A stretch of DNA of 64,000 bases, from positions 1-64,000 of the forward strand of contig JAGXGZ010000081.1 of NCBI GenBank assembly GCA_024636495.1. The letters run 5' to 3'. The notes under the pieces were generated by a model. That model saw only the letters and a list, made by a program, of their open reading frames with translations. It searched no databases and was not told where the DNA came from. This document shows, one piece after another, positions 10,931-18,528 of the stretch. The position numbers and the translations under genes were made by a program. How positions within the stretch are numbered: position 1 is the first letter of the stretch; every line of letters begins with the position of its first letter. This stretch comes from Roseobacter sp. (GTDB taxonomy: Bacteria > Pseudomonadota > Alphaproteobacteria > Rhodobacterales > Rhodobacteraceae).

Positions 10931-11413
10931 CTAGGCAGACTTGACCAAAGGTTCGACCCAAGTGGGCGGCAGGTCGGATGGCAAATGCACCACCTGAACA
11001 ATGTCGCTAAGCGCGTCCATGTCCGGCCCCATGCCATTGCGCACTGCAAAGACCGAGATGTTGTAGTTTACGATATCGGTCAACCGCTGGTCCCAGCTTT
11101 CCAAAGCGATCACCCGCGAGACAAAGCGACAGCTTTCCAATACTGCGCGGCGTGCGTCAAAAGACGCTTTGCTGGGGCGGCCCATCTGGTCGCAAAACGC
11201 ATCTGTTGCGCACCCCACCACAAGATCGCTGCCCAGCGATGCCAATTGGCCCAGCCAGCGTGCATGGCCGGTGTGAAACCCGTCAAATGCGCCATAGGTC
11301 AACACGCTGCGCAGCGGTGGTTTTTGAACCCGTTTAACCGACGTCACACAAAGCGCGGGTGCGGCCTGCACACGGTTGCGCACCCTAAAAGGCGCTATAG
11401 TTTGCTGTATCAT
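10931..11413 (-). CDS. TagD-like cytidylyltransferase, C-terminal motif divergent
   Basis: A 160-aa HxGH-type nucleotidyltransferase. SVLTYGAFDGFHTGHARWLGQLASLG matches the first half of glycerol-3-phosphate/ethanolamine-phosphate cytidylyltransferases (HTGH = HxGH), and the ESCRFVSRVIALESWDQRLTDIVNYNISVFAV stretch also follows TagD. The usual C-terminal R-T-x-x-I-S-T-T motif that closes over the nucleotide is absent, replaced by LPSDLPPTWVEPLVKSA, and the MGDDW-type segment is also changed. There is an N-terminal extension of about 35 residues. It may be a diverged or inactive enzyme; the substrate is unknown. Confidence 0.7.
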   Translation of the reverse strand: MIQQTIAPFRVRNRVQAAPALCVTSVKRVQKPPLRSVLTYGAFDGFHTGHARWLGQLASLGSDLVVGCATDAFCDQMGRPSKASFDARRAVLESCRFVSRVIALESWDQRLTDIVNYNISVFAVRNGMGPDMDALSDIVQVVHLPSDLPPTWVEPLVKSA

Positions 11414-11514
11414 TATGCCCGCTCATTCTTTCGCCGGGGTCTTTGCCCCTTTTGTAGGGTGATTCTAGTCCGTGCGAATCGTAATGGCAAAGGAATATTG
11501 CACGCGGGGCGTCT

Positions 11515-12162
11515 TCAGGCCGGAGCGCTGCCGCGCAATTCGGCAAGCACCTGTTTCCACAGTTCAGGCGATTGTGCGCCCGGGACGGCATGTTGTCCTG
11601 CCACGATAAAGGTCGGAACCGAATTTATGCCCATCCCGCGGCTATGCGCATCGCGGTCGCGGATATCTTGTGCGTCTGCATCTGTTTCCAAAAGCCGCGC
11701 AACCAAAGAGGCGTCCATACCAATGCTGTCCGCGATATCGGCAAGCACTTCGCTGTCTCCGATATCGCGTGCCTCGACGAAATAGGCTTTGAACAAAGAC
11801 GATACCGCTGCGGTCTGACGCCCCTCGATTCCGGCCCAATGGATCATGCGGTGGGCATTCAGGGTGTTTGGCGTGCGTTTCATATCTTCGAAGTTGATCT
11901 TCAAGCCCGCTTTTTGTGCGTGATCAACGACCGGCAGATAGGCCTTTACTGCGGCCTCTTGGCCGCCGAACTTGCCTTCAAGGTATTCACGCCGGTCCAT
12001 GCCGCCCTGGGGCATCGTGGGGTTCAGCTGAAACGGGTGCCATTCAATCAAAAACGGATGATCCGGCTCTGTCTCCAGCGCGCGGTCAAGGTTCGCCTTG
12101 CCAATATAGCACCACGGGCAAATCGGGTCTGACATGATATCAAGCTTGATCGGATCGGTCAT
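11515..12162 (-). CDS. FrnE-like DsbA family thiol oxidoreductase
   Basis: This 215-aa protein has a thioredoxin fold with a CPWC active site (SDPICPWCYIGK, about residues 12-20), a long helical insertion and the cis-Pro loop GINSVPTFIV. No signal peptide is visible, so it is cytoplasmic like FrnE, which acts as a disulfide isomerase/oxidoreductase. Related proteins include 2-hydroxychromene-2-carboxylate isomerases, which lack the second cysteine. The start codon overlaps the acyl-CoA ligase stop by 4 bp, so both are in one transcript. No functional link between the two is obvious. Confidence 0.9.
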   Translation of the reverse strand: MTDPIKLDIMSDPICPWCYIGKANLDRALETEPDHPFLIEWHPFQLNPTMPQGGMDRREYLEGKFGGQEAAVKAYLPVVDHAQKAGLKINFEDMKRTPNTLNAHRMIHWAGIEGRQTAAVSSLFKAYFVEARDIGDSEVLADIADSIGMDASLVARLLETDADAQDIRDRDAHSRGMGINSVPTFIVAGQHAVPGAQSPELWKQVLAELRGSAPA

Positions 12163-13673
12163 TTTTGGGCCTCAAAGCCGGCGCGCAGGGCGCGGCGCAG
12201 CAATTTGCCGTTCGCGCCCATGGGCAGCTCGGGCAGATGAACATAAAGACGCGGCTGTTTATAGCGCGCCAGGTTGGCTTGTGCATAAAGTGCCAAAGCC
12301 GCCTCGTCCAGCGCGCTATCGGATGTGTAAAATGCGGCGATGACGGTTACATCGGGGCGCACTTCAACTTCGGTCGCGCCAATGGCGGTGATGCCGGGGA
12401 ATTTCGCCAGCGTCTGTTCAACCTCGATGGGCGAGACGCGAAAGCCGCCTGCGTTCATCATATCGTCATTGCGCCCCAGATAGGTGATCTGACCGTCACT
12501 GCCCATCTGGCCCTGATCGCCGGTCAGGAACCAATCGCCCTGAAATTTTGCGGCAGTCTGATCAGGTGCGCCTAGATAGCCCAGCATCAGCCCCGGATCG
12601 CTTTTGTGGATGGCGATTGTGCCCTCGGTCTCGCGCGGGACCGGTCCAACAGGCCCCAAAATCGCAATACGCCGCCCTTTTTGGGGCTGGCCCAAGCTGC
12701 CCGCTGTTGCAGGCTGCTGCGGCGAGGCGGACAGAAAGGTTGAACATTCCGACATGCCGTAGGCTTCGAAGATGTGTGTCTGGGTTGCGGTGTGCCATGC
12801 GGCACGCACCGCTTCGGGCAGCTTTTCACCCGCGCTCAGGCCGTGGCGCAGGCCCGGCAGGCTTAGGGTGTCGTGATGTTTGAGGATCTGGCGATAGACC
12901 CCTGGAGCGGCGGCAAAGATACTGGCCTTGGTGCGCGCGATCCTGTCGGGCAGATCTGCGGCTGCGGTGTGCGCGTCAGGGATCAACGCAGTCGCCCCGA
13001 TGGTCCATGGGTCCATAAGCCCGGTGCCTAGCGTATAGGTCCAGTTGAATGCGCCCGCATGCATGACGCGGTCACCTTCATGAAGGCCGTACCAGCCATC
13101 AAACATCATTTGCCTTGCCCAGATCGCCCGGTGGGCGTGCATCACGGCACTGGGTTTGCCGGACGTGCCAGAGGTATAGATGATGTAGCCAAGGCGGTCG
13201 GGATCGCCCATGTGCCAATTCGCGGGCGGCAAATCCCGCATCGCCCGCAAAGCGTCAAGAGGGACGCAGGCCGCATTGGCAGGGCAGGCAACATCGGGAT
13301 CGTGCAAGATCGCCTTTGGGCTCAGCGTGTCGATCATCTTTGACACTTCGGGGGCGGTAAGTGCGGCTGCCGTTGGCACAGGCACCAATCCGGCAGCCAA
13401 GGCCCCCAGATACGCCAGCGGAAAATCGACAGTATTGCCGAGCCGCATCAAAACGATGTCGCCCGGTATCAGGCCAAGTTGCAAAAGCCCTGTCGCAGTG
13501 CCGCGCACGGCGGATTGCAGCGCACCGTAGGTCCAGTCTTCGCAAGCGTTCTGGCCCACGATGGAAAGAGCCGTCTTGTCGGCAAGCCGGGTGGCCTGAG
13601 CCAGCACATGGGCGGCCAGATTGAAGGGCGCGGGGCAGGGGGTGAACCCGTGGGATGCACAGAGTGACAACAT
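12159..13673 (-). CDS. acyl-CoA synthetase / AMP-dependent ligase
   Basis: A 504-aa ANL-superfamily enzyme that would activate a carboxylic acid with ATP and CoA. The AMP-binding P-loop is YTSGTSGKPSAVMHAHR, followed by AYGMSECS (A5-like), GDWFLTGDQG (A7), RNDDMMNAGGFRVSPIEVE (A8) and the catalytic lysine in MGANGKLLRRAL (A10). The overall pattern resembles benzoate-CoA ligase-like or medium-chain acyl-CoA ligases, but the substrate cannot be fixed. It is divergent from an XRE-cupin regulator with only 64 bp between, making that regulator a candidate controller. Confidence 0.88.
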   Translation of the reverse strand: MLSLCASHGFTPCPAPFNLAAHVLAQATRLADKTALSIVGQNACEDWTYGALQSAVRGTATGLLQLGLIPGDIVLMRLGNTVDFPLAYLGALAAGLVPVPTAAALTAPEVSKMIDTLSPKAILHDPDVACPANAACVPLDALRAMRDLPPANWHMGDPDRLGYIIYTSGTSGKPSAVMHAHRAIWARQMMFDGWYGLHEGDRVMHAGAFNWTYTLGTGLMDPWTIGATALIPDAHTAAADLPDRIARTKASIFAAAPGVYRQILKHHDTLSLPGLRHGLSAGEKLPEAVRAAWHTATQTHIFEAYGMSECSTFLSASPQQPATAGSLGQPQKGRRIAILGPVGPVPRETEGTIAIHKSDPGLMLGYLGAPDQTAAKFQGDWFLTGDQGQMGSDGQITYLGRNDDMMNAGGFRVSPIEVEQTLAKFPGITAIGATEVEVRPDVTVIAAFYTSDSALDEAALALYAQANLARYKQPRLYVHLPELPMGANGKLLRRALRAGFEAQK

Positions 13674-13702
13674 GCCCCATCGCTAGCGTGCGCTTAGGCC
13701 CG

Positions 13703-13731
13703 TTGCAAGCCACAGGGCGGGGCGATATAGG
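13703..13731 (+). promoter_or_regulatory. candidate sigma-70 promoter of the XRE-cupin regulator
   Basis: TTGCAA, a 17-bp spacer and TATAGG. The predicted transcript start would fall at or next to the ATG at 13738, implying a leaderless or near-leaderless mRNA; no Shine-Dalgarno sequence is visible before that ATG. Confidence 0.45.
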
Positions 13732-13737
13732 CAGCGC

Positions 13738-14361
13738 ATGTCAAATGATGTGCCCAAATCCATGATCCAGATCGCCCGAGAAAGCGGCGCGGTCGAGACG
13801 GCCCCCCCGGTTGATCTGGGTGCACGGGTGCGCGAATTGCGCAAAGCGCGCAAATGGACACTGGAACAAGCGGCCAACCAAGCGGGGCTTGCGCGTTCAA
13901 CCCTGAGCAAGATCGAAAACGGGCAGATGTCGCCCACCTATGACGCGCTGAAAAAGCTGGCTGTCGGCCTTGAGATTTCGGTTCCCCAACTGTTTACGCC
14001 GCCCTCTGCCGGGCAGATCAACGGGCGCATGGCGGTGACGAAATCGGGCGAAGGTGCCGCCAAGGCGACCACAACCTACGAACATGAAATGCTTGCCGAC
14101 ACGTTGCGCAAAAAGCAGATGCTGCCTTACCGTGCCCGTATCCGCGCCCGCAATATGGAAGAGTTCGACGGCTGGGTCCGCCATGATGGCGAAGAATTCC
14201 TGTATGTTCTGACAGGGGTAATCCGTCTCTATACGGAATTTTACGAACCTGTCGAAATGCGACGGGGAGATAGCGCTTATTATGACGCCACCATGGGCCA
14301 TAACGTGGTCTCGGCCAGCGACGAGGATGCGATGATCCTTTGGGTCACGTCGCTGGCATAA
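13738..14361 (+). CDS. XRE-family regulator with C-terminal cupin domain
   Basis: A 207-aa DNA-binding regulator. The helix-turn-helix is RVRELRKARKWTLEQAANQAGLARSTLSKIENGQMSPTYDALKKLA (about residues 31-75). The C-terminal half is a cupin (WVRHDGEEFLYVLTGVIRLYTEFYEPVEMRRGD), the sensory module of the PuuR/SinR-like group that often controls amine, amino-acid or acid catabolism. The ligand is unknown. It is divergent from the acyl-CoA ligase/FrnE operon across 64 bp, the most likely target. It ends convergent to the YejA-type gene. Confidence 0.92.
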   Translation: MSNDVPKSMIQIARESGAVETAPPVDLGARVRELRKARKWTLEQAANQAGLARSTLSKIENGQMSPTYDALKKLAVGLEISVPQLFTPPSAGQINGRMAVTKSGEGAAKATTTYEHEMLADTLRKKQMLPYRARIRARNMEEFDGWVRHDGEEFLYVLTGVIRLYTEFYEPVEMRRGDSAYYDATMGHNVVSASDEDAMILWVTSLA

Positions 14362-14459
14362 GACGCCTGCATGGGGGTCAGACCTGAGCGGGGTGCGTTT
14401 CCACGAAAGGGTTTTGCTGGACTGGCCTTCGAAAGATGGACCAGCGAAATTTTGATCCC

Positions 14460-16280
14460 TTACCGATCAGGGTCGATCCACCAGACTTCAGGCATATAGT
14501 TCGGCCCGTCACCGTAAAGCGGTACGTGGGCGGGATATTTCATTTCGGCAATATGGGCGATGCGGTCTTCGGTGAACTGCCAGAACGGGATGACATAGCG
14601 CCCGGCGGTCAATGCGCGGTCAAGCGCCTGGGTCGCGGCCGTGAAGTCTTCGGTGCTGGTGGCGCTGACCATCGTGTCGATCATGGCGTCGATGGCCGGG
14701 GACTTGGCCCCCATCATGTTGCGGCTGCCGGGCTGGTCTGCCGCCTCAGATCCCCAGTAATAGCGCTGTTCATTGCCGGGGCTCAGCGACAAGGCACGCC
14801 GGAAAACCGCCATATCAAAGTCGAAATCGGCATTGCGCGCAACGAATTGGGCATCATCCACCGCATCCACGGTCACGTCGATCCCCAGCCGCTTCAACGC
14901 CTGAATGTAAAGTTCTGCAATGGCCATGTTTTCGGTGCTGCCCTTGGACAGTAGAATGGAAAAGGCCAGCGGTGTCCCTTGAGCGTCGCGCATGGTACCG
15001 TCTTGGGCGCTAAAGCCTGCCTTCGTCAGCGCCTCCATCGCAGCGCCTATGCCCGACCGGTTCCGCGCAGAGCCGTCAGAGACAGGCAACGCATAACCCT
15101 CAAGCGCGCCGGCAGGCAGGCTTTCCTTGAACGGCTCAAGCAGCGCGGCCACCCGCCCGGTCGCCGGACCCTTGGCCATCGCCAGCGGCGAGTTCGAGAA
15201 ATACGAGGTGATGCGAGGCTGTGCGCCACCTGTCAGAGTCTCGTTGATAAACTCGAAGTTGAATGCCGCGATCATCGCTTCGCGCACGCGAATGTCATCA
15301 AAGGGCGCACGACGCGTGTTCATCACAAATCCCGTCATTCCTGACGGCTTATTGTGCGAGAACGTGGATTTAACCACATCGCCCCGTTGCACGGCAGGGA
15401 AATCATATTGCGTTTCCCACGTCTCGGCGTTGAATTCGCGGATGGCCGAAATTTCGCCCGCCTTGAACGCCTCGAACAGCACATTGGCATCACCGTAAAA
15501 ATCAAGCTTGATCTGGTCGATGTTGTTTGTGCCGCGCCGAAACGGCACGTTTTTGCCCCAATAGTCTGGGTTACGCGTCAGGGTCACCTGCCGTCCGGCC
15601 TGATAATCGGTGACTGTGTAGGGGCCGGACCCCAAAGGAATATCAGCCAAGGGTGCATTGGCGAAATCGCGGCCTTCCCATTGCGCTTTGCTTAGAATGG
15701 GGCGCATGCCCGCCAGCAGTGCCAGTTCGCGGTTATCGGTGTTGAAGGCCATCCGTACGCTGCGCGGGCCAGTCTGTGTGATGCTTTCAATTTGCGCACG
15801 CAGACCGTGATAGCGCGGATGCCCTTCGGTCCCCAGCAACTCGTAGCTAAAGATCACATCCTCGGGGGTCACTGGGCTGCCATCGGAAAAGCGGGCCTCG
15901 GGTCTAAGGGTGAATTCAACCCACGACCTGTCCTCTGGCACTTCAACCGATTCGGCCAATAGACCGTAAAGAGAGAAGGGTTCATCCCAGGATCGGCCCA
16001 TCAGCGTCTCGTGGGTGAAAAAAGGAAGCTGCCAAGGCGATGTGCCTTTGCGCACGAACGGATTAAGGCTGTCAAAGCCGCCGGTGTTGCCCAGCACGAT
16101 TGTGCCGCCCATGGGCGCATCCGGGTTTGCATAGGGGAGGGACACAAAATCCTGTGGCAACGCAGGTGTGCCATACATAGATATCCCGTGCATCGGTTCA
16201 GCCAGCACATTGCCCGACCACAGAATCAGTGAAGAAACAGCCGCAACCGCCCGACAGGTTTGGAAAAAATATGAGGTCAT
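14460..16280 (-). CDS. extracellular solute-binding protein, family 5 (YejA-like)
   Basis: Periplasmic peptide/oligopeptide-binding component of an ABC importer, 606 aa. The N-terminal signal peptide (AVAAVSSLILWSGNVLA) is followed by MHGISMYGTPALP and PDAPMGGTIVLGNTGGFDSLNPF, the pattern of YejA. Typical SBP_bac_5 motifs follow (RPEARFSDGSPVTPEDVIFSYELL and LGSGPYTVTDYQAGRQVTLTRNPDYWG). No permease or ATPase genes (yejBEF) lie beside it, so it is an orphan binding protein here. Upstream, on the opposite strand, lies a candidate small RNA. Confidence 0.92.
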   Translation of the reverse strand: MTSYFFQTCRAVAAVSSLILWSGNVLAEPMHGISMYGTPALPQDFVSLPYANPDAPMGGTIVLGNTGGFDSLNPFVRKGTSPWQLPFFTHETLMGRSWDEPFSLYGLLAESVEVPEDRSWVEFTLRPEARFSDGSPVTPEDVIFSYELLGTEGHPRYHGLRAQIESITQTGPRSVRMAFNTDNRELALLAGMRPILSKAQWEGRDFANAPLADIPLGSGPYTVTDYQAGRQVTLTRNPDYWGKNVPFRRGTNNIDQIKLDFYGDANVLFEAFKAGEISAIREFNAETWETQYDFPAVQRGDVVKSTFSHNKPSGMTGFVMNTRRAPFDDIRVREAMIAAFNFEFINETLTGGAQPRITSYFSNSPLAMAKGPATGRVAALLEPFKESLPAGALEGYALPVSDGSARNRSGIGAAMEALTKAGFSAQDGTMRDAQGTPLAFSILLSKGSTENMAIAELYIQALKRLGIDVTVDAVDDAQFVARNADFDFDMAVFRRALSLSPGNEQRYYWGSEAADQPGSRNMMGAKSPAIDAMIDTMVSATSTEDFTAATQALDRALTAGRYVIPFWQFTEDRIAHIAEMKYPAHVPLYGDGPNYMPEVWWIDPDR

Positions 16281-16359
16281 TTTCGAAACAATCCAGTTCT
16301 GCCCTTGTTTTGTTAGCTCAAGTCTTAACGCCGCTAGCTGGGGTTATCAAACTTTAAGC

Positions 16360-16388
16360 TTGGATTACGGCGCAGGTTTGCGTATAAA
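16360..16388 (+). promoter_or_regulatory. candidate promoter of the small RNA
   Basis: TTGGAT, a 17-bp spacer and TATAAA. It sits between the YejA-type gene (minus strand) and bdhA, about 80 bp before an orphan terminator, so it would drive only a short transcript. The -35 box is weak, the -10 good. Confidence 0.45.
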
Positions 16389-16394
16389 GAGATC

Positions 16395-16471
16395 ACTGCT
16401 CGATAGGTTTCTTGCCTGTATGAAACCTGCCTCAATAACTTAGCGTCCGCTTCGTGCGGACGTTTTTTTTT
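16395..16471 (+). ncRNA. candidate small RNA, two hairpins, ~77 nt
   Basis: Between the predicted promoter and a strong terminator there is no ORF. The sequence holds a perfect 7-bp hairpin (AGGTTTC, 10-nt loop, GAAACCT; 16405-16428), a short single-stranded stretch CTCAATAACTTAG, and the terminator hairpin CGTCCGC-TTCGT-GCGGACG with nine Ts. This is the layout of a Hfq-type trans-acting sRNA. No homology to named Rhodobacter sRNAs is claimed; the CCUCCUCCC loop motif of the CcsR family is not present. Both ends are inferred. Confidence 0.5.
16444..16471 (+). terminator. strong orphan Rho-independent terminator
   Basis: A 7-bp GC-rich stem (CGTCCGC / GCGGACG) with a 5-nt loop is followed directly by nine Ts on the plus strand. 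The nearest upstream gene is on the minus strand, so the terminator belongs to no annotated gene and marks the 3' end of a short transcript. Confidence 0.85.
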
Positions 16472-16584
16472 GGCCAGAGGGCAGGCGGTGATATGCGTGG
16501 CAGCGGCGGGGTTTTCCAAACTAGGCATTTTCTTTGGTCGCATCGCGCTACATGATGCATTCTCAGAAAACGCTGGAGAACACC

Positions 16585-17370
16585 ATGGCCTATACGATCA
16601 ACCTTTCGGGAAAAACTGCCGTTATTACCGGATCCAATTCCGGCATCGGGCTGGGGATCGCGTGGGCACTTGCGCGGGCGGGGGCCGATGTCGTGCTGAA
16701 CTCCTTTACGGATCGCGACGAGGACCACGCCATCGCCGAAGAGATCGCCAAGGAAACGGGCGTAACGGCACGCTATATCAAGGCAGACATGTCCAAAGCC
16801 GACGAATGCCGCCAGTTTATCGCCGATGCAAAGACATGCGATATCTTGGTGAATAACGCAGGCATTCAGCATGTGGCACCGATCCCGGATTTCCCTATGG
16901 CGAAGTGGGATGCAATCCTTGCTATCAACCTCAGTTCCGCATTTCACACATCGGCCATTGCTTTGCCGATGATGCGCAAAGCGGGATGGGGCCGCGTGAT
17001 CAACATCTCCTCAGCCCATGGCCTGACGGCATCGCCCTTCAAAGCGGCCTATGTTGCAGCGAAACATGGCATTGTGGGGCTGACCAAAGTCACCGCTCTT
17101 GAGACCGCGAAAGAGCCGATCACCTGCAACGCCATCTGCCCGGGCTATGTGTTGACCGATATCGTGGAAAAGCAGATTCCCGATACGATGAAGGAATATG
17201 ACATGAGCCGCGAAGATGTGATCAAGAACGTCATGCTTGAACGCCAGCCCAGCAAGGAATTTGCAACCGTTGAACAGTTGGGCGAGACCGCCACGTTCCT
17301 ATGTTCGGATGCCGCAGCACAGATCACAGGTACCACGCTGAGCGTTGATGGCGGCTGGACAGCACTTTAA
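16585..17370 (+). CDS. bdhA: D-3-hydroxybutyrate dehydrogenase (SDR)
   Basis: Oxidises (R)-3-hydroxybutyrate to acetoacetate with NAD+, a step in PHB and ketone-body use. It is a short-chain dehydrogenase of 261 aa with the cofactor motif TGSNSGIGLGIA, NNAGIQHVAP, and the catalytic YVAAK (Tyr-x-x-x-Lys) after ISSAHG. NAICPGYVLTDIVEKQIPD and the C-terminal TTLSVDGGWTAL are typical of BdhA. The ATG at 16585 is chosen because GGAGAA precedes it and MAYTINLSGKTAVITG is the usual start; the ORF opens 17 codons earlier. A patatin gene follows in the same direction after an inverted-repeat element. Confidence 0.9.
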   Translation: MAYTINLSGKTAVITGSNSGIGLGIAWALARAGADVVLNSFTDRDEDHAIAEEIAKETGVTARYIKADMSKADECRQFIADAKTCDILVNNAGIQHVAPIPDFPMAKWDAILAINLSSAFHTSAIALPMMRKAGWGRVINISSAHGLTASPFKAAYVAAKHGIVGLTKVTALETAKEPITCNAICPGYVLTDIVEKQIPDTMKEYDMSREDVIKNVMLERQPSKEFATVEQLGETATFLCSDAAAQITGTTLSVDGGWTAL

Positions 17371-17371
17371 G

Positions 17372-17406
17372 AACTTTTATGCCTTCGACGAGGATATTTA
17401 AGAGCC
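17372..17406 (+). repeat. Rhodobacterales-type intergenic repeat, copy A
   Basis: AACTTTTATGCCTTCGACGA and the following GGATATTTAAGAGCC start one base after the bdhA stop. Its first 28 bases match copy C at 24023 at 26 positions. Its last 14 bases pair perfectly with copy B to form a long hairpin. Confidence 0.75.
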
Positions 17407-17438
17407 AGAGAAGAGACCCCTCGGTCACCTTTATTCTC

Positions 17439-17470
17439 GGGCTCTTAAATATCTCCGCCGGAGGCGTCTT
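17439..17470 (-). repeat. intergenic repeat, copy B (inverted to A)
   Basis: Read on the minus strand it is GACGCCTCCGGCGGAGATAT and then TTAAGAGCC, a diverged copy of the same core. With copy A it makes a 14-bp perfect inverted repeat (GATATTTAAGAGCC at 17393-17406 and its complement at 17440-17453) spanning a 33-nt loop. It could act as a terminator or RNA-stability element between bdhA and the patatin gene. Confidence 0.7.
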
Positions 17471-17496
17471 TCTTTGGATAAGGGCGGCACGTTGCT

Positions 17497-18528
17497 ATGA
17501 AAAAGAAGCAGATAAATCTTGCGCTTCAAGGTGGCGGTGCCCACGGGGCCTACACCTGGGGTGTGCTTGACCGGTTGTTGGAAGAGGACGGGCTTGAGAT
17601 TGCAGCGATCTCTGGCACGTCGGCGGGCGCGCTGAATGGTGCGGCTCTCAAGTCGGGAATGATCCTTGGGGGACGTCAGGGTGCGCGCGACAATCTGGAC
17701 TGGTTGTGGGAAAAGGTTGCCGGTGTTCAGGATATGCACCTGTCGGGGTGGATGGCCCCGTTCGGGATCGCGGCACTCAGCAAGGCGATCGAGCATAGCT
17801 TGCCGGTTGCAATTGGCGCCGCAATGACGCGGATCGTGTCGCCTTATGATTACGGCCCGATCTATCAAAATCCGCTGCGCGAAATCGTCGAAAAATTCAA
17901 CTATGATCTGGTGTGTGGACAGCAAGAGCCGCGATTCTTCGTGAGCGCTACCAACGTGCGCGACGGCAAGATTAAAATATTCGAAGGCAACGAGATCGGC
18001 CCAGACGCGCTTTTGGCCTCGGCCTGTCTGCCGACGCTTTTTCAGGCGGTCGAAATCGAGGATCCGAAAACCGGGCGCGTCGAAGCCTATTGGGATGGTG
18101 GCTACACCGGAAATCCCGCTTTGTTTCCTTTGTATAACGCGGATTTTCCGGCTGACATCGTCATCATCAACATCAATCCCTTGCAGCGCGACGATCTGCC
18201 CACCAGTCCCAACGAAATCCAGAACCGGATCAACGAGATCAGCTTTAACTCAAGCTTGCTACGTGAGTTGCGCGCGATCGAGTTCGTTCAGCGTTTGTTG
18301 GACGCGGGCAAACTGCAAGAGGGCCAGATGAAACGGGTTCGTATCCATATGATTGCCGATGACGACATGATGTCAAAACTGTCTGCTGCGACGAAGAGCG
18401 TGCCCAATCCTGCCGTGATTTCAGCGCTCAAACAGGCAGGTCGCACTTCGGCAGAGCAGTTTTTGCGCGATGATATCGATCATGTGGGCACGCGCAGTTC
18501 GGTCGATCTGGAAAAGATGTTCAACTAG
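17497..18528 (+). CDS. patatin-like phospholipase
   Basis: A 343-aa serine hydrolase of the patatin family. The oxyanion loop is LQGGGAHGAYTWGVLDRLLEE at the N-terminus, the nucleophile elbow is SGTSAGALNG (GxSxG), and the catalytic Asp is in YWDGGYTGNPAL (DGG). Patatins cleave acyl esters of lipids. Its position directly after 3-hydroxybutyrate dehydrogenase suggests a role in PHB granule or lipid turnover, which is inference. No signal peptide, so cytoplasmic. It overlaps the convergent DUF502 gene by 4 bp. Confidence 0.93.
   Translation: MKKKQINLALQGGGAHGAYTWGVLDRLLEEDGLEIAAISGTSAGALNGAALKSGMILGGRQGARDNLDWLWEKVAGVQDMHLSGWMAPFGIAALSKAIEHSLPVAIGAAMTRIVSPYDYGPIYQNPLREIVEKFNYDLVCGQQEPRFFVSATNVRDGKIKIFEGNEIGPDALLASACLPTLFQAVEIEDPKTGRVEAYWDGGYTGNPALFPLYNADFPADIVIININPLQRDDLPTSPNEIQNRINEISFNSSLLRELRAIEFVQRLLDAGKLQEGQMKRVRIHMIADDDMMSKLSAATKSVPNPAVISALKQAGRTSAEQFLRDDIDHVGTRSSVDLEKMFN

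Noticed and set aside
10856-11785. 309-aa plus-strand ORF
   Set aside because: Runs antisense to the nucleotidyltransferase and the end of the FrnE-like gene; high Cys/His/Arg content without a fold signature.
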